A stretch of 64,000 nt of DNA from Bryum argenteum. Its lineage: Eukaryota > Streptophyta > Bryopsida > Bryales > Bryaceae. Below, in pieces: positions 46,329 to 57,598 of the stretch. The translations under genes and the position numbers were made by a program. Location: assembly GCA_037043015.1 (NCBI GenBank), contig CM073327.1, positions 16,970,727 to 17,034,726 on the forward strand. The letters are read 5' to 3'. Positions within the stretch are counted from its first letter, which is position 1. Each line of letters starts with the position of its first letter. Below the pieces are notes generated by a model, which saw only the letters and a list, made by a program, of their open reading frames with translations, searched no databases and was not told where the DNA came from.

Positions 46329-48210
46329 TCATTGTATAGCAAAAAGCTCCAATGCATTAGCAGGATGTCTTATTTGGCTTGCCAAATACTCGGGCCAAGT
46401 GAAAGAACAATACTTTGCAGGGTGATCATCGTCTACGAGCTCTGAAAGAGGAGTGATTTGGTCCCAATCTGGTGCTTGCACAAAGTATGCCAACGAATAC
46501 CGATCCTTGTCTTTGTTTACCACCGCTCTATGCAATGCACTTACGCACATGTTGTTGCTTATTACCTGCACACAAATTCGTAAATGTTAGTCATTTTTCA
46601 GAGATGACACTTTTGCGGGGTTGGAATTTAGTTAGAAAATAATCGCTAATGACAGTGCATAGAAAAAAAATGAATGCTTCATACTAACATTGGAGGTGCC
46701 ATTTTGGAAACATAACTAAACATGTCACAGCTTGTGCCATGTTTTGGTATGTCAAAATGACTCTAAGAATATTATCATTTCAACGTGAAATTGTCCATGT
46801 CACAAAAAACACTTCCGATTCACAACGGAGTAGAAGCTACAAAGACAACAAAATTCTCAACTAAGACGAAAATTCATAGATACTTCTTACTTGTTTCAGT
46901 GATATACACACCAGCACTGTTTCTTTCAGTCTCATCTTTTTCTATTCTCATTCTTTGAAGGCACTAATTATGAACCTTGAATTTTCTAGTCCAATTTTTC
47001 TCATTCAGATAAAAGAATGTGATCCAAATTGAGGTTACCATCAATTATAATGCAACCGTGATTGTGACCCGATGATATAGGTGTGATAATGGATCATTTT
47101 TCTAGTACAATATTTCATGCCCTAAGTTTGACGCTGAAAAAAAAAGAAGCATGTAATATGTAAGATTGTTTTGAAGATTGTTAGTAACATGCGTTAAAAC
47201 GGTACACAATCAAGTGTTTGAAATTGAGTATACCTATCTTTGATGGAATCCCACAAATGAAAACAATCTGAACAACTCATATCTTTAAATTAACGATGCT
47301 GTAAGTTTCATGTTCAATTTATGAAGAAAAAGTAGTTATGGCTCACGACGTCGGCGCCAGAGTAACCTTCAGTTTGCAACAAAATGATGAACACATGAAT
47401 GTTGAGAAAGGAAAAGATCAATACCTGAAGCATATTCCCAGCATTGATAGAAAAAGCGCCCGGAACCGGCCTTACAGCAACCCATCGACCCTCATTCAAG
47501 ACCTGCAACCCCGCAACGTCACCCTGGTGCAAAATCGTAAGCAGATTCGCGTCATGATGGGGCAACAATCCGGTGGTCGCAGAGGGATCGGGACAAGGCG
47601 GATAATGGTTCAATCGCATCAACCCAGGCTCCTTCGGCAACAACCTCTCATCCTCAATCCCTGTAACACCCAAACTCTCCACGATCAATCTAAACAATCT
47701 GGCTCCGAGCTCCCGCATCGCCCCCATATACTCCTCGATCGCATCCCGAAACTCGCCAGCCTCGGGTTCGAGCGCCGCGGAGTACTCGGCGATGTGCGGG
47801 GGGTCTAGAAACAGGCCCTCGCTCCAGTACCGCCGGGTTTCGCGAGATCTGTTGCTGGCCATCGGGAAGCCGTAGCCTAGAAACCGGTCGCCGTGGGGTT
47901 GGCACTCGATCGCCTCCTTCCGTTCCAGTGGCAAGTTGAAGAATCTCTGCACGGCGGAATGCGCTCGGAGTACTAGCTCCGGGTCCACCCCGTGGTTCAC
48001 CACTTGGAAGAAACCCCAGTTCGCACAAGCTTGTAGCAGAGTCGAGGGGACGAGGTGTTGCAGGTCGATCACTGGTACCTCGAGTTCTGAGTACGAGTCG
48101 TGTGCTACGTGATTGAGCTCCTGCTTTGGCCAGTGGTAAGATGTCGGAATTTGAGTGTCGGTGATCGCTACGTCTGGTAACGACTGACTTTCCACCATCG
48201 CCGTCGCCAT
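46329..48210 (-). CDS. 2-oxoglutarate/Fe(II) dioxygenase, gibberellin-3-oxidase-like, copy 1
   Basis: Two exons in phase 0: 47425-48210 and 46329-46565, giving 340 residues, the usual family length. The start is the ATG at 48210 (MATAMVESQSLPDV). The N-terminal DIOX region has IPTSYHWPKQE, VPVIDLQHL and ACANWGFFQVVNHGV. The catalytic core has LNHYPPCPDPS, HHDANLLTIL (iron His and Asp), GLQVL and PGAFSINAGN; exon 2 supplies the distal His in SALHRAVVN and the 2-oxoglutarate RYS. The C-terminal FTWPEYLASQ...ALELF fits GA 3-oxidases, as does YWSEG. The family hydroxylates small acids in the cytosol; a gibberellin-type substrate is inferred from similarity only. All metal and cosubstrate residues are present. 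Confidence 0.85.
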
Positions 48211-50072
48211 AGCTGAGCTCGAACACCACCACGAGGTGATGTCGATCGCCTGGAGGGAAAAGTCTCGGCAATTTGATTGGGATCGGAGCTTCTGATCGAA
48301 GACTGTGGGATTGCAAAGACTGTGGGATTGCAGAGAATGTGGGATTTTGAGAATTGGGGGTTTGTGGGGGTGGATAAATGGGAGTAGAAACTTGGGGATG
48401 GAGCAAAGGGTGATGGAGGTAAGTGAGTAGGCGTGGAGATGAAGATAGCTATGGTGATCTGATTGAACTTATTGAAATTGGAGAATTGCGTTTCCGAGCA
48501 AGTACTTGGGTTACAGACGGCTCCGATGCTTGGGCCGTACACTTAGTTGATAATGGGTGAGGTGAGCACTCTATTCATGCTGGTCTCGTAATAGGTTTGA
48601 AATTGTTGTTCTTCTTCAATGAGGTTCATACACCTCTCTTTGTAGATTTGAACCTACTGATTCGACTAGGACTTTCATGGAAATTTGTGATTTGGTAAAT
48701 GCCATTCCTTCATCATTATTTGAAGGGTTTCAAAAAATAATAATTGCTTTTGTTTTTCTCCTCGTTAAGATGCACTCAAAACTAAACAATTTTTTTCCGG
48801 ATGAGTTTTTGAGTAGGTGCAATATTATTTTGAAGTTGATGTTGGTGCATCTGCTGCAAGATTGGCTGTTTGGCTAGCTAATTGAATAGGGGGGCTGAAT
48901 TAGCCCGTAAACTATCCAGTTGATTATGGGGGTTAGATTTGCCTGTAAACTAACCGAATATAAATTAGGTTGTGTATGAGCACGTGGATTAGGCGGTGGT
49001 CAAGCCAGTGGATTAGCGGGTGGATTAGTTGATAGATTAGTCAAACGAATAGAACCTTTTCAATCTTATGTTAACTTCAAATCGTGCTGGAGCAGCACCT
49101 TGTGAAGAGAGCAACATGAAGGTGAGAAAATCTCCGAGTTGGAATCCGGAATGAATTGTAAACCTCTTCCAACCTCCTATAAAGACCCATGTCCTTCTTC
49201 TCTGATTTTGATTTATGAGGATTTGGTACTGTCATTGGCCACATACCACCCAACCAACAACTCTGATGAAATTATACAATCAGATCGTTGATATCATAAT
49301 TCAATCACTGATTACAGAAAGCAATCAGATCGTTGATATCATAATTCAATCACTGATTACAGAAAGCACGACTTCGCGCAGTTGTATGTGTGATGTCAAC
49401 ACCTTTGAAATAGAGCAATTCATGACTTACTAGGAGCCGAGTGCTTTTAAAGAGCCTTGTTACTCACTACCTAACAGTTACACGTTCATTTCAATTTAAA
49501 TATCTTCAAATTAAAATTCAGACTTTTATTAGAGCATTATTAAATTGCACAATAGTTGAATCATGAATTTATCTGAGACAACTATGGTTGAAATTGCAAG
49601 GGATGATAATATAACATATTCTTTTATTCTAGAAAGGTGCATTTCTCTTTCTTCCGTCTAAAGGTATTGTCACACCCAAAAACTCTCAAAACACATGATT
49701 ATGAAATGATTACTAGATTTGGTGTTTTTAAAAGATTAGTCGGATATGTGAATTGATGAGTACCTTCACTTTGAATATATTTAACCCTTAAACGTCATAT
49801 GCTTTCTTGATACCACACCCAAAATCTCTTTTAAAATCCATTTTTAGCATTATTCTATTTTTAATTTGCTTGAGCTCTATTCTAAGAAAGTATAGATCTC
49901 TTTGAGGTGCTCAGTTTGGAATTCTAAAAATTCCATTTGGTATAATGGAGTGTAAGTTATGAGCAAGATTCTCTCAAAAAAAAACCCAACCCCTCGGGCT
50001 GGGTCTGACGTTTAAGGGTTAACAATACAACAACTTATTTCAATCAAAGCTGAAATTCGGAAGCACACATCC
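48211..50072. promoter_or_regulatory. Upstream region of dioxygenase 1
   Basis: 48211-48640 is almost identical to the copy 2 upstream region and probably contains the leader and core promoter. 48890-49040 holds a few GGATTAG-type units. A 45-bp unit (CAATCAGATCGTTGATATC start) is tandemly doubled at 49278-49367 but single in the paralogous stretches near 55460 and 63845. 49490-49780 matches 55640-55920. A TTAA-flanked MITE follows. Confidence 0.55.
49785..50018. mobile_element. piggyBac-like MITE with TTAA target duplication
   Basis: TTAA at 49781-49784 and again at 50019-50022 flank a 234-bp element. Its ends are perfect 13-bp inverted repeats beginning CCC (CCCTTAAACGTCA and TGACGTTTAAGGG). 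The paralogous stretch around 55915-55940 has flanking sequence on both sides but no element. A TTAA duplication with CCC ends is the piggyBac hallmark. No coding capacity. Confidence 0.8.
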
Positions 50073-50487
50073 TCAATTCCGTTAAAATGGTGTTATTCTG
50101 GTAAAATGGCGCATTTAAAGGTGCTTAAAATGAAAAACATAAAGTTGGTTTTTGTCAAGTTTTGACATGATAGGGTAAATTTTTCGAACGGCATTTCAAA
50201 AACAACAATGTTTTTGAACGACCGTTTAAAAATATTAGCCTTTGACTATGTCCAAAGGTCAAAAACCATAAAAATGTGTGATATTATGGAAAGTTTGGTG
50301 ATATTACAAAAATCAATTGAAATCAATAAGTACATGTGTGATATTAATAAACATGCCATTATGCAGGCATAAATATTTCGGAACTACAATTCAAAAACAT
50401 GCTTGTAAAATGGCACGTTTTAGAATGCAAGCAAAATGGTTCATAGGGGAATTGACAAAATGGCACACGACATTTTAACGGAATTGA
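50073..50487 (+). mobile_element. MITE family 1, copy c (both termini)
   Basis: 415 bp from TCAATTCCGTTAAAATGG to CATTTTAACGGAATTGA. Same internal order as the other copies. The flank on its right (AAATTTCAT(G/T)TAGTA onward) is shared with copy d, so the pair was partly duplicated with its surroundings. Confidence 0.85.
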
Positions 50488-50593
50488 AATTTCATGTAGT
50501 ATCAAAATTATCACTAAATAGCTTGTAGGAGTACGTATGGTGTATTCTTATTCATATCTAGTGATAATTAGGTAATGAACTACAGATATTGAA

Positions 50594-52050
50594 TTATACA
50601 CCCACTTCTACTCCGAAGCACAAGCCAGTAGCTTCTTGTTCGAAGCCGCCTGTAACCATGGCGAACTCTAGCCCTTGGATGGCATTCTCCAAAGTCATGT
50701 AAAGGAGTAACTGCACATGACAATATCACAAGGAACATGAGCACTCCCTACATCTGGATGGTTGAAATCAGATGAACCAGATGATGCAGGAACTAAGTGT
50801 AACTTGCATATATGAAGTGTTACTCTGAGTGATTATTTACGGAAGTTAGAATACCTTCCTCGAGAGCCAGCGTTGGAGCGCAAGCTGTGGGATCCTCGTT
50901 TTGAAAAGACTGCTTGAGATACCAAGCTCCTTGGCAAGTTCTCCTCTGGAAACATTGAAGAAGCATGCTAAATCTGCTACAATCATACAAAGTTGCACTC
51001 CCATCTGGTACACATTGCAAAGAAACGTTGAGTATCATCAACACATGGAAAGGATTAACATTTTTGAAAGCTACCAAGAATACAGAAACGTGGACATGGT
51101 GTTAGTGGTCTCGCAGCACTCACCGTGTTCCTCAAGAGGACCACGTTGTTGTTGTTCGCCTCTTTGAAAGCACCGTCATAGGAAGCACGACCAACAATCG
51201 AAGGTGCTGTAGGTGGAGCAGTAACATTCCTTGCCTTGTCGCCGCCCTCGTCACGATTATGAGCCGAAGGTGCCGTAGGCGGAGCGAGAACATTCCTTCC
51301 CTCATGGCCGCCCTCGTCGTCGGTGTTATTCGAAAGTTCCACTCAAGGAGCATCTTGTGCTGCTTGTGCATTCTTTCTGTCAATCACAACCATCAAGTAG
51401 CGGTCCTAGGCAAATACTGTAGCATATCTCCGAGCGTGTCGTAGTAGTCTACATAGCCAAGGTCGTTCCTATCATCTTTCACCATCCTTAACATCCGGAT
51501 AATCTTATTTTTGGTAATTATGCCAATCCAACGAGCGTCACTCTCCAACCCATGCAGCCCACTTGTTTACAAGATCATCATGATTGGGTATGAATAAAAC
51601 TTTAGGAAATTGAAAACAATAATAAAAAGATTATAAGCAAATTTTAGGATGTAGAAAACAACTTCACATGAAAGAGTTAACAAGAGATGAATGCGGTTTT
51701 GCCTCAATTCATGAACAAGTGGAGGGCATGCTTTAGAAATAAAGCAATCATGTTTGTGAAAAAATATGAATGCAATGGTTTTTAATAACACTAATTCTTC
51801 TATCAAGAGATTAGAGGCAAGTCTCTCAACCTACTTGTTAAGGTTTGAGTATGAACTAACATGGGAAGCTGAGAGGTGAAAAGCATACCTGAAGATGAGT
51901 AATGAAGTCGGTCACTAAATCGGTTGTACTCCTTTTGCCTACCCATCGGGATGCCGAATTCTCAAATCGGATGGCATGATCTTTCTTGATAGAGATTCCA
52001 AGAGGAACGCAAACAAGTAGGGCCTTTTGTGCCATAGTACGTTTGCTCAT
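50594..52050 (-). CDS. RWP-RK domain protein, copy 2 (possibly decaying)
   Basis: Exons I can support are 51889-52050 (54 codons, MSKRTMAQKALLVCVPLG, ending at a GTATGC donor), about 51425-51542 (SDARWIGII to GDMLQYL), about 51118-51370 (acidic, DEGG repeats, to VVLLRNT and a GTGAGT donor), 50855-51004 (50 codons) and 50594-50710. The 50855-51004 exon reads ADLACFFNVSRGELAKELGI, SSSLFKTRIPQLAL and RWLSRK, matching the RWP-RK pattern in order, but with Leu replacing the signature Pro. The last exon reads LLLYMTLENAIQGLEFAM, in place of the usual post-RWP-RK helix. The join near 51360-51420 is unclear: the acceptor and frame seen in copy 1 are changed and a TGA is met. It could be an altered intron or early decay. 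Confidence 0.6.
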
Positions 52051-53312
52051 GCACGGGGAAGTCAAACCCAACCCTAAACACAAGATAATCGAGAGACAAA
52101 AAAATACGAAACACACATGAGATCACTCAAACAACGGAAGCAATGCGGCTAATGTATGTAAAACGTAGTTACAGTAAAAAACACATACAAGAAACAAAGA
52201 TTTGTTCGCACAACATGCACAAAAGGTCCATAGAGAAGACAATGTACCTAGATTGACATTATTTCCGGGTTGGCATAAAGAGGACTAGAGAAGGAGAGTT
52301 GTTGAAGCTAGTGTGAAAAGTAAAGGGTGCAAGGTGCGAAGAGAAAAAATGGTGCGAAGACAAGAAGAAGGTTGACCTACTCGAGGCTACTACAAAAAGT
52401 GCGAGCTTGGAGAAAGCAAGAAACAATAATGCGAAAGGCAGAAGGTGCAAGATGCGAAAAGAAGAAGAGCATTGCCCTAATTAGGGTTATTGAAAAAAGA
52501 GCAAAGGATGGAAGAGAATTAGAACGTTGTTCTTATTGCTCGAGGCTAGAGCACAAAGTGCAAGGTGCAAAGATAATTATTAAGAAGAACTTTGTCCTAA
52601 ATCAAACCAACTCGAAAGGTGTAAGAAGCGAATATAAGAAAAACTTCTATTGAGAAAGGTGAAAACAAATAGAAAACTCCAATCAAATGTTTAGGACGGC
52701 TTAAAAGGTTTCAAGATTAGAAATATGGGAACCAAGTGAATCAAAGAACTCACATGCAAACAAATAACGTTATTATAAGATAGCAGGGTACTATATGGAC
52801 AATTAGACATGAAACAATTTGAGTATGACCACCTTGGTGGTAGGGCCACATGGCCGTCTATCTGGTGAGAGGAAATAAAGTCTTTATTGGATAAAAATAA
52901 AATCTACTGCAATCTATTTTGCTATAAACCCTTGAGTGTAAAATAACCCAATACATGTAAGCTGTTTGCGGTGAAATTTGCAAAACCAAATTTCAATGAT
53001 TGATCGTGAATTTCGTAGAACAATTCTTGGGTTGCAAGCTAAAATCGGGCAGTTTATATTCAAAAAAAATATTTCACAGAATATGTTCACAACCACATCA
53101 TTACTCACATTCCCAAGTTTCCTAAGTTGAAACGTTTACCAATTTTACAAGAATAGCCTCCAAAATCCTTCATGCTATCAAACATTCATGTCCAAGATTT
53201 CATGCTTTGATCCTTCATACTCTTTACATTGTTACTTTTTTGAACCAAATACACTCGTAGACTCATTTCTTGAAGTTGTTGTAGATATGCAAATTTTATA
53301 CCACATGAGCAA
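52051..53312. other. Upstream of RWP-RK copy 2
   Basis: This parallels 19642-20560 in the copy 1 region. It is rich in GTGCAAGGTGC and GCGAAAAGAAGAAG-type purine sequence at 52315-52600. No gene is recognised. Confidence 0.4.
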
Positions 53313-53410
53313 GTGTGCTACGTGATTGAGCTTCTGCTTTGGCCAGTGGTAGGATGAGGGAAACTGTGTCTGGTAACGATTGACTCTCCACTCACCTTCG
53401 CCGTGACCAT
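53313..53410 (-). pseudogene. Dioxygenase gene stub (first about 33 codons)
   Basis: It matches the 5' end of the dioxygenase coding sequence (frame with SSYHWPKQKLNHVAH, compare TSYHWPKQELNHVAH) and stops matching after the CACAC following the AH codons. The ATG equivalent is at 53410, but indels separate it from the matching frame. The upstream leader and promoter region continues to about 53860 with the same landmarks as the intact genes. Confidence 0.75.
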
Positions 53411-53980
53411 TGCTGAACGATCGATCGAAAACCACCGTTACGAGATGCCGCGCTAGCTTTGATAGCTAAGACTGGATGCAGAGCTTGAAAAAGCAGATAG
53501 TGATGGAAGACTGGGGACCGTGAAGAATGTGGGGTTGTGGAGACTGTGAGATTACAAGTGGTGGTGAATAAATGAGAGCCCAAACCTGGAGATGGAGCAA
53601 GGGCGACGGAAGTGAGAGATGTGCGAAGGTGAAAGCAACGATGGTGATGTGATTGATTCTATTGAAATTGTTGTGTTGCATTCCCAAGTGTTAAAGTTTC
53701 GGATTGCTTCGATGCTTGGGCTACACTTAGTTGGTGGTGGATGATGGATGATAGATGATGGATAAGGTCAGACACACTCCAACTTTTACATTTGGTGTTT
53801 CATCTTGGTGTATGGTAACTAAAGGTAGGTGTGTATATCTCCTATATATAGGCTTTGATTAGAGGTCTCATTTCATTGTATCAATGTTCGTGGGTTTTAG
53901 TAAAAAACGAGGGGTTTTAGGGGTTTGGTTTTGGGGTTCAGCGAAAGTAATATTGGTCTCAAGTCTTATTTTGACAATTG

Positions 53981-54015
<35 letters not shown>

Positions 54016-54340
54016 TCTGAATCATTACTTTGCAATCTCAAGTCTCCATCATCTATATATACTAGTACACCTTTGTGGCGTTGCCACATTTGTACGAATA
54101 ATTTCTAGTAGCTATGGAGCCATGAATACTTTGAGATTCAAAATCTTGAAATTCACAGCCCCATTCGCTTGATATGAGGCTTCTAAACACTTTGAAATTC
54201 AATATCTTGGAATCACAAGCCCCAGTTGCAATCTGATTGTTTCCCGTTGTTTTGTCATGCCTTCATAGAAATTTCATATACTTACATTTCAATTTTTAAC
54301 ACCAACTGCAAATCCAAAAAGAACACAAAATGTCATATAT

Positions 54341-54764
54341 TCAATTCCGTTAAAATGGCATTGTTCCGGTAAAACGTGCCCTTATGAGGGGCTTAAAATG
54401 AAAAAATAATGTTGGCTTTTGTCGAGTTTTGACATGATAGGGTAGATATATCTAACCGCATTTCAAAAACAACAATTTTTCTGAACGACCGCGCAGAAAT
54501 ATTGCCCTTTGACTATGTTCTAAGGTCAAAAACTATGAAAAGTGTGTGATATTATGGAAATTTTGGTGATATTACAGATATAGCTTGAAATTACGGAGTA
54601 CATGTGTGATATTAATGAACATGCCATTTTGCAGGCATAAATATTTTTGGACTACAGTTCAAAAATATGCTTGTAAAGTGGCACGTTTTAGAATGCGAGC
54701 AAAATGGCTTATAGGGGATTTGGCAAAATGGCACATGGAATACCGCTTTTTTTAAGGAGATTGA
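54341..54764 (+). mobile_element. MITE family 1, copy d
   Basis: 424 bp. The left terminus TCAATTCCGTTAAAATGGCA is intact. The right terminus is altered to TTTTTTTAAGGAGATTGA. Internal landmarks (TTTGACTATGT, GTGTGATATTA, GCAGGCATAAATA) are conserved. Confidence 0.85.
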
Positions 54765-55075
54765 AATTTCATTTAGTAGCAAAATTATCACTAAATAGCT
54801 TGTAGGAGTAAGTATGGTGTATTCTTACTCATATCTAGTGATAATAAGATAAAGCCCATCCCAAGAAGTATAAGGTGGATCAACTAAGAGATTAGCGGAT
54901 TGATTGGTTGGGGGATTAGGTGGAGTTTGAACCATAGTGTTAGCTAATTGATTAGCGGGTGGATTAGTTGGTGCATTTGCTGCTAGGTTGGTTGGTCGTC
55001 TAGCTAGTTGATTAGGGAGGGGCTAGATTAGCCCCTAAATTAGCCAACTATAAATTAGGTTATGTATCAACTAGT

Positions 55076-55195
55076 GGATTAGCTGCTGGATTAGCTTGTG
55101 GATTAGTTGGGGGATTAGCTCGTAGATTAGCTGGTGGATTAGTTGGTGGATTAGTTAGTGGATAAGCCGGTGGATAAGTTGGAAGATTAGTCACA
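55076..55195. repeat. 12-bp GGATTAG minisatellite, 10 units
   Basis: Ten consecutive 12-bp units of the form GGATTAG(C/T)TGGT, with variants GGATAAG and AGATTAG. Related, shorter or expanded versions lie at 48890-49040, 63500-63610 and, with a 24-bp period, 21600-21835, each beside dioxygenase-family upstream sequence. Confidence 0.85.
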
Positions 55196-55997
55196 CGAAG
55201 AATACCTCTTCTTATGTTGACTTTGAATTCTGTTGGAGCAACAATGTTGGCTTCAAATTCTGTACGAACAACACGTTGTGGAGATAGCAACGTGAAGGTA
55301 AGTGAATCTCCTAGTTGGAGTCCGTAATGAATTGTAAACCTCTTCCAACTTCCTTAATGACCCATGTCCTTCTCTGATTTTGGTTATGAGGATATGTCAT
55401 TGGCCACTATAGTGACTATACCACTTGGCGAGCATCTCTAGATCTAATGAAAACAATTTGATTGTTGTTATCATCGATTCAACCACAGATTACAGAAAGT
55501 TTTTGGAAGCACAACTTTGGGTGGTTGTATGTCTAATGTCAATACCTTTGAAAAAGAACAATTCATGACTTACGAGGAGCTCTTAAATGCTTTCTAATGG
55601 CCCCCTCACTCATCGCCTAACAATCACATGTTCATTTCAATTAGAATATCGTCAATACAATATAAAATTCTAAGCAAAACAAATGATTTATTGCACAATA
55701 GCTAATGGTTGAAATTGTCACGCAGCTATGGTTGAAATTGCTTGGGACAATTGTATAATATATTCCTTTATTTTAAAAAGGTATATTTCTCTTCCTTCCG
55801 ACAAAAGGTATTGTCACACCCAACAACCTTTAAACACATGATTCTAAAATATTACCAAATTTGGATTTGTTAAGAAGGAAGTTGGATAAGTGCATTAATT
55901 GCTACGTTCACTTTGAAAAATTCAAAAAAATTACAAATTATTTCAATCAAAGTTGGAATTTATAAGTACACATGAAGGTATTTAGAAGAATGATGGA

Positions 55998-57598
55998 GAA
56001 AAGAGGGGAATATATATAAAATTCATGAAGAGATATGGATTTTAAAGGGGAATATGAAGTTATCACGAGGGACCTGAAGTTATGAAGGAAGACAAATACA
56101 ATTAATAGGGAATAAATTGTCAGTGAGAATAATTATGAAATTTTCATATTTTACTACTACTCTCGTGTGATTATTGAAAGATTCTGATTTGAAGTGTGTC
56201 TTACCACTGTGACTTTGAGCATGTTTCTAAGCCCAAATTTTGTTCTTAAAGTTAGGCAAGAAGTTTTTATCATGCCTTAATTATTACCAATTATTACTTA
56301 AAGTGTTCATGTACTTTTATAGTTAATCAAATCTATCATCATAATATATTCCATGATAAACATTCATAACGATCAAAGGATGTCCTCGAATGCCAAAACA
56401 TTAATTCTAAAACTGTATATGTGACCATGATTTATTCCATGATGAACATTCGTACTGATCAGAGTATGAACTCGAAGACCATATTAGCTTCAATCCTGAA
56501 TACTTTAGATTGGAAGAGCAGGCTTGCGCACTAGCAAAGCACAAGCTAGTTTCTGAGTCTGGTGGTTCAGATCCTCTGGGACTCTGACGACTCTTGAGAT
56601 TACCATACCTCCATGGAAACCTCCCTCTCTCCATTTCAAGTGACATACTGAACCTTTGATTTTCTTTCTATACAACTCTTCAACCCATGTAACATTCAAA
56701 TTAAGAAGTAGACTGAGGTCTATTGATCTACATTATTAAGTAGAGGTTAGTTGTGTGGAGGTGATAGATGCCTTGGATTTTGTTCATGTTTTTATGTGAT
56801 AAAAATTGGAAGCCTACACTATCTAAAATATACCGTCGAGAGTCTTATTTCTCTCCTCCCTCTAAATAGGATAATTGAGGTAACACTTCACTGTGAGTAA
56901 TATCAAATGTGGCTAAAGTTCAAATCCGGTGTGTCTTCGTGTTTGTTTATAAGGAAGTTAGGAAGTATCATCCTGTTTCCTCCACTGAAGTTACTTCACA
57001 AACTACTGGGTCACTTTTGTGGGTTTATTGCATGATAAGTGTAGAAGGGAGTATGAACGTGACTTATGTGTTCAAACATCACATCTAAAGTATTTAGGAT
57101 TGAAGCTAATATGGAACTTTCAAGAGTTCATACTTTGATCAATTATACAAATATTCATTATGGAATAAATCATGGTCACATATACAGTTTTTAGAATTAA
57201 TGATTTGGTATTCGAGTACATACTTTAATTGTTATGAATGTTTATCATGGAATATATTGTGATTATAGATTTGAAAACTGTAAAAGTACATGAACACCTT
57301 AAGTAATAATTGGTAATACTCAAGGCATGATAAAATCTTCTAACTTAAAGAACAAAATTTGGGCTTAGAAACATGCTCAAAGTCACAATGGTAATCACAC
57401 CAGAGTATTATTCGAATATGAAAATTTCATATTCTTGATGACAATTTATTCCCTAATTGTATTCGTCTTCCTTAATAACTTCATATCCCCCTTAATAGCT
57501 TCATATTCTCCTAATAACTTCATATCTCCTAATAACTTCATATCTCCCTAATAACTTCATAACTCTTCATGAATTTCTACATATATTCCCCTCTTTTC
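55998..57598. mobile_element. Non-autonomous element with about 515-bp inverted arms
   Basis: The left arm, about 55998-56514, is the reverse complement of about 57080-57598. The outermost bases are GAAAAGAGGGGAATATAT and its complement. Shared inner landmarks include AAATACAATTA, TTTGAGCATGTTTCTAAGCC and GAAGCTAATATGG. The roughly 560-bp interior carries a minus frame with SLEMERGRFPWRYGNLKSRQ and LCFASAQACSS, probably a captured gene piece. Long arms and a captured fragment suggest a Mutator-type element, but no target duplication is visible and the right end abuts the truncated Ubl gene. Confidence 0.75.

Larger units (their letters stand above)
43310..49490. repeat. Segmental duplication, block 1 (partner 57604-64000)
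   Basis: The order Ubl gene, about 2-kb spacer and dioxygenase gene with its upstream region is repeated at 57604-64000 in the same orientation. The offset is about 14.29 kb at the left and about 14.59 kb after the MITE insertion. Identity is very high up to about 48640 and clearly lower beyond. Confidence 0.9.
53411..55997. repeat. Relic promoter region, poly-T, MITE copy d and GGATTAG minisatellite
   Basis: 53411-53860 is dioxygenase-family upstream sequence. A run of 32 T lies at 53983-54014, where the paralogue near 21048 has only six. MITE copy d follows at 54341-54764. 55200-55920 matches the region upstream of dioxygenase 1 (49060-49780). Confidence 0.6.

Noticed and set aside
47338..48406. 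Frames at 47338-47808 (+) and 47690-48406 (-)
   Set aside because: They overlap the dioxygenase exon 1 in other frames. The same frames reappear at 61929-62399 and 62281-62997 only because the genes are identical.
48168..48542. 124-codon minus frame upstream of the dioxygenase (repeated at 62759-63133)
   Set aside because: Overlaps the leader and start of the gene, and its composition looks like untranslated DNA. At most it contains upstream open frames.
53983..54014. Run of 32 T as the tail of a LINE or SINE
   Set aside because: No reverse transcriptase or tRNA-like sequence is adjacent, and the paralogous site has a short T run in the same context, so simple slippage explains it.
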